Part shown: positions 7,441-12,498 of the stretch, one piece after another | Position numbering within the stretch: position 1 is the first letter of the stretch | Layout: every line of letters starts with the position of its first letter | DNA from: Mxb001 sp046046455 | GTDB lineage: Bacteria; Actinomycetota; Actinomycetes; S36-B12 | NCBI GenBank assembly: GCA_046046455.1 | Contig: JBJOJS010000016.1 | Coordinates: 1 to 12,498, forward strand | Direction of reading: 5' to 3' | DNA length: 12,498 bases | Made by a program: the position numbers and the translations under genes | The notes under the pieces: model-generated | What the model saw: the letters and a program-made list of their open reading frames with translations, nothing else | What the model was told of the DNA's origin: nothing | Database searches by the model: none

Positions 7441-10400
7441 TCACTGCAAGACGATGATGAAGTCGGCGTACTTGCCTTCCACGATCCCCTCGGACTGGTA
7501 GCGGCCAAACGTCATCTGGTCGATGGTCTTGACCTCGCGCGTCGAGTAGCTCACCGTCCAGGCCATCCCTTCGGGCGGTGCCTTGTAGCGAGCCACCTCC
7601 ATGTCCGGGATCATCTTGTTGGCATTCGGCGCGCGCTGCACGTGCTCGAGGGAGCCCGCCCATTCGGGCAGGACGGTGGCAGGACCCCTCGGCTGATCGA
7701 GTTCAGCCTTCTGCTGGCGCAACCTGGTCCTCTCCGCCTCCATCGCATCGGCCTGGGCTTGCTCTGAATGGGCCTTCTGGGCCGCCGCGTCCTGAGCCGC
7801 CGACTTCTGGCTCGCTTTGCTTGCCCGCCACTTCTTGACGTGCCCGACACCCTTGTAGATGTTGAAACCCATGGTGACCGTGCCTGCCACGGCAACGGCG
7901 GCGGCCAGCGAACCCATGAGCGTGTTGTCGTTCGCGAACGACTTGACGGCCACGTAGGCACCGGCCGCGGCAGCACCGAGACCCAGCAGCGAGCCGAGCA
8001 CCGACGTCACTCCTGTGGACCGGAAGAGCAGCAAGCCCGACAGCACAGCAGCCACCGCGGCGCCAGCGACGATGTACATGTCGTTGGACTCCTCAGTGCC
8101 GGGCAGATCGGAGGCGTTGATGGGGTCGCCGGAGGTGTAGCTGTAGACGTTGTTGCCCGAGTCCAGCAGCGGGTCGGGGCTGAGGAACTGCCCCAGCGCG
8201 GGCGCGTAGGCACGGGCACCCATGAGGGCGACCGCACTGGAGCCCGCGAGCGTCTCGACGCCGAATGAGCCCTTCCAGCCGTACGTCGGCCGCGCGCTCT
8301 GCGGATCGAGATCCCGCACGGCCAGGGGCTCACCAAAGGGCCCGAAGCGGTCGGCTGCGGCAACGCGAGGTGCGACGCCCCCGCTGCCCAGGGTTGGCAC
8401 CGGGATGTGCGCCAGTGCCGAGCCGTCGACTCCCGGCACCTGAAGCACGGCGGTGCCGCCGCTCGGGATGGTCACGATCGCGCCACCCGGCAGGGAGTAC
8501 TGCAGCGAGTCGACACCGGTGACAACACCGGAGTCGTCCTCGGTGAGATTCCACGGACCGGCGAAGATCAATCGAGACGTACCGGATGCGGTCGTCACCG
8601 ACTTGCGCAGCACAGAGCCGCCATAGGTCTCGAGCCGCGTCGTGATGGGGCTGGTGGTGTCGATGCCCTCGCGCATGATCGCCACCTGACCACCGGCATC
8701 CCAGGTCAGCGACACCGGGCGGGCAACGTCAGAGATGGCGACCACGCGGCCGAGCGCATCATGCCGGAACCGTGCCGTGCCCTCGCCGCCGGTCACGAGA
8801 GGATCCGTGGTCGACACGGGACGTCCCAGGTCGTTGTAGCAGGTGACGTAAGACGCGCCGTTGCGTGAACCCGCCGTGCGCAGACCGTCCTTGCCGGCCC
8901 CCGGGTACGCCGCACCGCACTGCGCCGCCTGCGCCGCGAAGCCGTAGTCGAACTGGGTCGTCACGACGTCACCCGACTGGTTGGAGGTGATGGTCGCTCC
9001 CGCAAGCCTCGCGGCCTCGTCGAAGCGGTAGGCGCGAGACTCAGTGAACGAGACGGCTCCCGTCGCCGAGGTGGTGTGTCCGGTGACGCGTCCCGCCGAG
9101 GTCATATCGGCGGAGCTGGTGAACCTTGTCGTATCCGTCACCACCGACACCCGGTTGACCGACCCATTGCCGAAGCGGCCGAGCGTGGTCGTCACGACGC
9201 CTCCGGCGTAGGACATGGCACTCACCCGACCCGTTGCGGAGTCGTAGGACAGGCGGGTCGCCTCGACGCCGTTGACGCTCAGGCGCTCGAGCTGGCCATC
9301 CCTGCTCCTGTAGGTGTACGCGAACACCAGCGGCGCCGCGCCCGACGTCGCGGGGGGCGTCTTCGTGACCGTCGTGGCTCGACCAAGATCGTCATAGGCG
9401 GTCTGGGTGCGCATGCCCGAGGGATCGATGCTGTCGATGACGTTGCCCTGCAGATCGATCGTGGCCAGGGTCGCGACCGACGATCCGGCACCCACCGGGG
9501 CGCCGTCGCCCTTGGTGAGGACGGTCTGGGTGACCCGTGGATCGCCGCCCGCGGCCGCCACCGTGACGACGGACTCGATGAGCGCGCCTGCAGCATCGAA
9601 GACCTGTCGGGATCGCTGCGAGTCATCATCGCGGAAGTCCTGGCAGCTGGTCTCCAGTACGGCACCGCCTGCGTCGCGCGCCTCGGAGGCGACGAGGCGA
9701 CCGTGAACGTCGTGGAAGTAGGTGACCGTGGATCCGTCCTGGCGCGTAGCCGAGCGGATGAGCCCCTGCAGGGGCACCTGGATGGCGCCGCAGGGACCGG
9801 GCGTGGCGGTCGTGCCGGTCGTCGGCCAGTACGAGGTGAGCGTGCTCTCGCCACCAGGGGTGACCCGCGCCGTCAGGCGTCCCCATCCAGAATCCTCGTA
9901 TCGGAAGCGCTCCGTCAGTCCCCCGACGTAATCAGCCTCGGAGGGGCGCCCAGACGCCGGATCGTCGAAGACGTGTGTGGTCGCCGGCTGCTGCTCACTG
10001 CCACGGAAGGTGTCGTTGACCTCCACCCGCGTCACATTGTTGAATCCGGGGGCCACGTCTGCCTGGGGCGCTGCCTCGAAGCGGCCGGTCTCCAACTCGC
10101 CAGACGGAGTGCGCGTGACGGGCGCGACCTCGATGTCGAAGGCCCCGGAAGCGGGTGCGCGGTCGATGCGCATGAGCACGGACTTGGGACCCTTGGGAAG
10201 GTCCGTGATCGTGCACACACCCATCTGATCAGGCGAGCAGGGCATGCCGGCAACCACGAACTGAGAGCGGGTGCCTCCTGACGTCGACACGCGGAACGCC
10301 CAGCCGACCCAGTTCTGTCGTTCGATGTCCTTCTCGCCCGCGGACGGAGTCCACACAGCGGATGCTGTGGCCGCCCAATCGTCGCCTACATTGCGCCACT

Positions 10401-12498
10401 GCGCTGAGAGCCCGCTCGACGCACGCGCGGGCCAGAACTCCGCACCATCGCGGCCCGGTTGGCGGATAGCGACACGCCAGCCGTAGATCGGTGTGTCCTT
10501 GCCCCGCACCTGCGCGGTGTCGTAGGAGGTCTGCGTCTGCATGCCGCCCGCGCCCGCGAAGGGCCCGGTGACCGTGGTCGGCAGACCAAGGTCATTGGTC
10601 TCGACACGCGTGACGAGGCCCTGGGGGCTACGCGTCGACTCCACGGCACCGGTGCGCGGATCGGTGTTCAGTCGCGAGGTGAGGTTTGCCGCATCCTTGG
10701 ACTCCAGGACGCGCCAGGTGATGGGATCGATGCGCGACGTCATGCGGACGCTTGCCGCCTGCCCGGGCGCGAGTCCGACGGAGGTCTCCACGGCCTTGCC
10801 CGCAGAGGGATCGGCGACGAAGGCGCGGAGCACCGCCTCGGTGATGGCGGGGAACGACACGGTGCTGACGACCGGGTGCCCACCGATGGCACCCGGGTGC
10901 GAGATGAGGCGGGATGCACGACCCTGGCCGTCGTATTCGACGCCGTCCACGAGGTCCGGCAGGGCCGCCCGCACATCGGCGTCGGCGACGGCTGAGCGAG
11001 CGACGAGCGACGATCGGGTGGAGACCAGGCGGCCGGAGTTGTCCCAGCCAAGGGCCGTGCCACGATTGCCGGGGTCCTTGACCAGGCCGATCTGAGAGCC
11101 CCCGGGCGTGCCGGCCACGTAGCCGATCTCGGTGGCGAGCTGGCCCGGGTAGCGGATCTGGCACAGCATGCCCGCCGGCACGGGAGCGAAGCCGCTGGAC
11201 GTCCACGCGGTGGACCGACACGCAGGCTCACCGGCATAGACGATGTCGATCGTGCGATCCGTCTGGCCCGCCACCTTGGTGACCCGACCCTGAGCGTCCC
11301 AGCGGACCGTGGCGATCACCTGGCCGTCAACGGCCACCTTGTCCACCCGGCCCTGCACGAACGTCGTGGACACGCCCTGGATGTCGGTGAAGACCCAGTC
11401 GCCATTGGCTTGTCGCGTGAGTGAGTTGTCGAATCCCGGCGCACCGCCGGTGATCTGCTCGTAGGCACCCGCATCATTGCGACGGAAGGCCAGCACGGAG
11501 CCGTCCCAGCCCAGCAGGCGCACAGCTGCGGGCAAGGAGTCACCCGGCGTCGATCCGGCCGGTCGCCGCACGTCGCGCACCGTACGGACAATCGAACCGT
11601 CCGGGCGAACGCGGTCACCCCAGATCAGCTGGCCGTCGGCGAGCACTCCCATCTGGATCGCGCGCACGCCCTCGGCGACATCGACGTCCAGGACCCCGTC
11701 CTCGACGACGGCACCGGCATCCACAATCCGGGCATTGCCCCAGGTGCCGTTCTCAGCCTGGGTGCGCACGGCGAACTCCTCGGCCTGATCGAGGCCCACG
11801 ACGTCGAGCGCGACCCGCACCGTTCGACTCGCCGACGCCCCGGCCCCGCCGACGGGAACCCGCGCGGTGGTGACCCGGGGCGGGCGCACGGTGCTGGTCG
11901 TGCGGGCGGTGGTGGCGATCGCTCGCCACGGCGAACCGGTCTCCACGCCCAGGCTCCAGCCGGCGGGCAGTCCCTGGACTCCGGCGAGGTCACTGGGCAG
12001 GTCTTGCCCGGGCGCATAGCCCAGGTTCACCGCGACTCCGCCACCCGGACCGGGGAGTTCGCGCGAGGTCCAGTCCCACGAGACCGTGCCGAGCACCTGC
12101 GAGACCGACAGCGATCCCACGGATGTCTGGGGTCCGCCCGCATCTCGCACGCTGCGCGCCGTGATGGTGCCGATGGGCGCCCACCCCTGCGGGCCCTGCG
12201 GCTGAGCGATGTAGGTGCGTCCGGCGACGAGTCGAACGTCGATGCGACCCCAACCGGCTTCCACACGACCGGTCCACATCGCATTCGGATTGGGGTCACC
12301 GGCCGTTGCGATGGCGTCGATGAGGCGCACGGGGATGCTGGGTACGTCGCGGAGCTCACGCGAGTAGATGCGCACGTCGGCCCCGGCGAGCACTGACCCT
12401 GCGGGCAGCGTGGCGACCTGCACGGGACGCGGCGGAGTGACAGGCCCACCACCCGTGATCGTGGTGATCGGCCCGATGGTCTCGATGCCGGCCAACGC
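7441..12498 (-). CDS. RHS-A: RHS/YD-repeat protein with three hydrophobic segments and C-terminal tail, N-terminus outside window
   Basis: The frame is open to the window edge. The TTG at 12495-12493 is not the real start: the following residues (GIETIGPI) align with RHS-B residues 53-60 (GVESLGPI), so about 50 codons with a signal peptide should lie beyond the edge. Residues below count from that TTG. N-terminal beta domains are followed by GLPAGWSLG (about 175-183) and an extra stretch of about 120 residues (about 195-320) that RHS-B lacks. The YD-repeat core follows, with units such as YDGQGRA, YDDLGRA and YDSATGR, and a PA14-like interruption with the pair C753/C761. The core closes with SPDPLLDSG and DPINASDLPG (D1463), where RHS-B has the normal DPSG. 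Hydrophobic segments lie at about 1473-1491, 1497-1517 and 1526-1546. A basic stretch (HVKKWRASKASQK), a polar Ala/Gln/Glu-rich probable coiled coil (about 1558-1600) and an unrecognised tail end the protein at 1684. It has eight cysteines, all matched in RHS-B. It is probably exported and shell-forming; the role of the tail is unknown, and no immunity gene is evident downstream. Confidence 0.92.
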   Translation of the reverse strand, partial: ALAGIETIGPITTITGGGPVTPPRPVQVATLPAGSVLAGADVRIYSRELRDVPSIPVRLIDAIATAGDPNPNAMWTGRVEAGWGRIDVRLVAGRTYIAQPQGPQGWAPIGTITARSVRDAGGPQTSVGSLSVSQVLGTVSWDWTSRELPGPGGGVAVNLGYAPGQDLPSDLAGVQGLPAGWSLGVETGSPWRAIATTARTTSTVRPPRVTTARVPVGGAGASASRTVRVALDVVGLDQAEEFAVRTQAENGTWGNARIVDAGAVVEDGVLDVDVAEGVRAIQMGVLADGQLIWGDRVRPDGSIVRTVRDVRRPAGSTPGDSLPAAVRLLGWDGSVLAFRRNDAGAYEQITGGAPGFDNSLTRQANGDWVFTDIQGVSTTFVQGRVDKVAVDGQVIATVRWDAQGRVTKVAGQTDRTIDIVYAGEPACRSTAWTSSGFAPVPAGMLCQIRYPGQLATEIGYVAGTPGGSQIGLVKDPGNRGTALGWDNSGRLVSTRSSLVARSAVADADVRAALPDLVDGVEYDGQGRASRLISHPGAIGGHPVVSTVSFPAITEAVLRAFVADPSAGKAVETSVGLAPGQAASVRMTSRIDPITWRVLESKDAANLTSRLNTDPRTGAVESTRSPQGLVTRVETNDLGLPTTVTGPFAGAGGMQTQTSYDTAQVRGKDTPIYGWRVAIRQPGRDGAEFWPARASSGLSAQWRNVGDDWAATASAVWTPSAGEKDIERQNWVGWAFRVSTSGGTRSQFVVAGMPCSPDQMGVCTITDLPKGPKSVLMRIDRAPASGAFDIEVAPVTRTPSGELETGRFEAAPQADVAPGFNNVTRVEVNDTFRGSEQQPATTHVFDDPASGRPSEADYVGGLTERFRYEDSGWGRLTARVTPGGESTLTSYWPTTGTTATPGPCGAIQVPLQGLIRSATRQDGSTVTYFHDVHGRLVASEARDAGGAVLETSCQDFRDDDSQRSRQVFDAAGALIESVVTVAAAGGDPRVTQTVLTKGDGAPVGAGSSVATLATIDLQGNVIDSIDPSGMRTQTAYDDLGRATTVTKTPPATSGAAPLVFAYTYRSRDGQLERLSVNGVEATRLSYDSATGRVSAMSYAGGVVTTTLGRFGNGSVNRVSVVTDTTRFTSSADMTSAGRVTGHTTSATGAVSFTESRAYRFDEAARLAGATITSNQSGDVVTTQFDYGFAAQAAQCGAAYPGAGKDGLRTAGSRNGASYVTCYNDLGRPVSTTDPLVTGGEGTARFRHDALGRVVAISDVARPVSLTWDAGGQVAIMREGIDTTSPITTRLETYGGSVLRKSVTTASGTSRLIFAGPWNLTEDDSGVVTGVDSLQYSLPGGAIVTIPSGGTAVLQVPGVDGSALAHIPVPTLGSGGVAPRVAAADRFGPFGEPLAVRDLDPQSARPTYGWKGSFGVETLAGSSAVALMGARAYAPALGQFLSPDPLLDSGNNVYSYTSGDPINASDLPGTEESNDMYIVAGAAVAAVLSGLLLFRSTGVTSVLGSLLGLGAAAAGAYVAVKSFANDNTLMGSLAAAVAVAGTVTMGFNIYKGVGHVKKWRASKASQKSAAQDAAAQKAHSEQAQADAMEAERTRLRQQKAELDQPRGPATVLPEWAGSLEHVQRAPNANKMIPDMEVARYKAPPEGMAWTVSYSTREVKTIDQMTFGRYQSEGIVEGKYADFIIVLQ
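8116..8140 (-). repeat. 25-bp exact direct repeat at core/tail junction (RHS-A copy)
   Basis: Identical over 25 bases to 3083-3107 in RHS-B and in the same codon phase, encoding YTSGDPIN. Recombination between the two copies would remove 5033 bp and join the RHS-A shell in frame to the RHS-B hydrophobic region and tail. Confidence 0.85.

Noticed and set aside
7256..7663. 135-codon minus-strand frame overlapping the RHS-A 3' end
   Set aside because: Over half lies out of frame within RHS-A, where its product is a low-complexity shadow. Only the portion past 7440 could be meaningful, and it is treated with the gap.
9076..10281. 401-codon plus-strand open frame
   Set aside because: It is antisense to the YD-repeat core of RHS-A; Arg/Gly/Asp/His-rich shadow with no domain.
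12493..12495. TTG as the start of RHS-A
   Set aside because: The frame remains open upstream of it, and alignment with RHS-B places this point about 50 residues into the protein, after an expected signal peptide.
2393..12498. CRISPR array, insertion sequence or tRNA within the RHS region
   Set aside because: The repetition is at the protein level (YD repeats) without regular spacers, no transposase or terminal inverted repeats are visible, and no tRNA-like fold was noticed in the gaps.

Overview
The window comes from a high-GC Gram-positive bacterium, most likely a member of the Actinomycetota. The evidence is the very GC-rich sequence, GTG starts, overlapping stop/start codons, two genes that look leaderless, and an EttA protein closely resembling the actinobacterial type. 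The genus cannot be fixed from the sequence. Every gene I can support lies on the minus strand, so transcription runs from right to left; the long plus-strand open frames are shadows.

Reading in the direction of transcription, the right-hand part (12498 to 7441) is a giant RHS/YD-repeat protein, here called RHS-A, whose N-terminus lies beyond the window edge. A 248-base gap (7440 to 7193) separates it from a second, full-length RHS protein of 1599 residues, RHS-B (7192 to 2393), which has a clear Sec signal peptide. The two are paralogues that can be aligned by eye from end to end. All eight cysteines are conserved as four pairs. The RHS core-closing motif sits at the same relative place, and in both it is followed by three hydrophobic segments and a divergent soluble tail of about 135 residues. 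No convincing immunity gene follows either one.

The left-hand part (2350 to 1) is a compact housekeeping run: ettA (the ABC-F translational throttle), a hotdog-fold thioesterase overlapping it by 8 bases, and the start of an unidentified gene overlapping the thioesterase by 4 bases. This looks like one translationally coupled transcript. A perfect 9-bp hairpin fills most of the 42-base gap between RHS-B and ettA and abuts the ettA start codon.

The accessory interest lies in the tandem RHS pair. Charge distribution around the hydrophobic segments fits a surface-anchored shell with its tail in the producing cell's cytoplasm, which differs from the classical delivered RHS toxin with a downstream immunity gene. 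This is an inference; a toxin whose hydrophobic segments insert into a target membrane remains possible.
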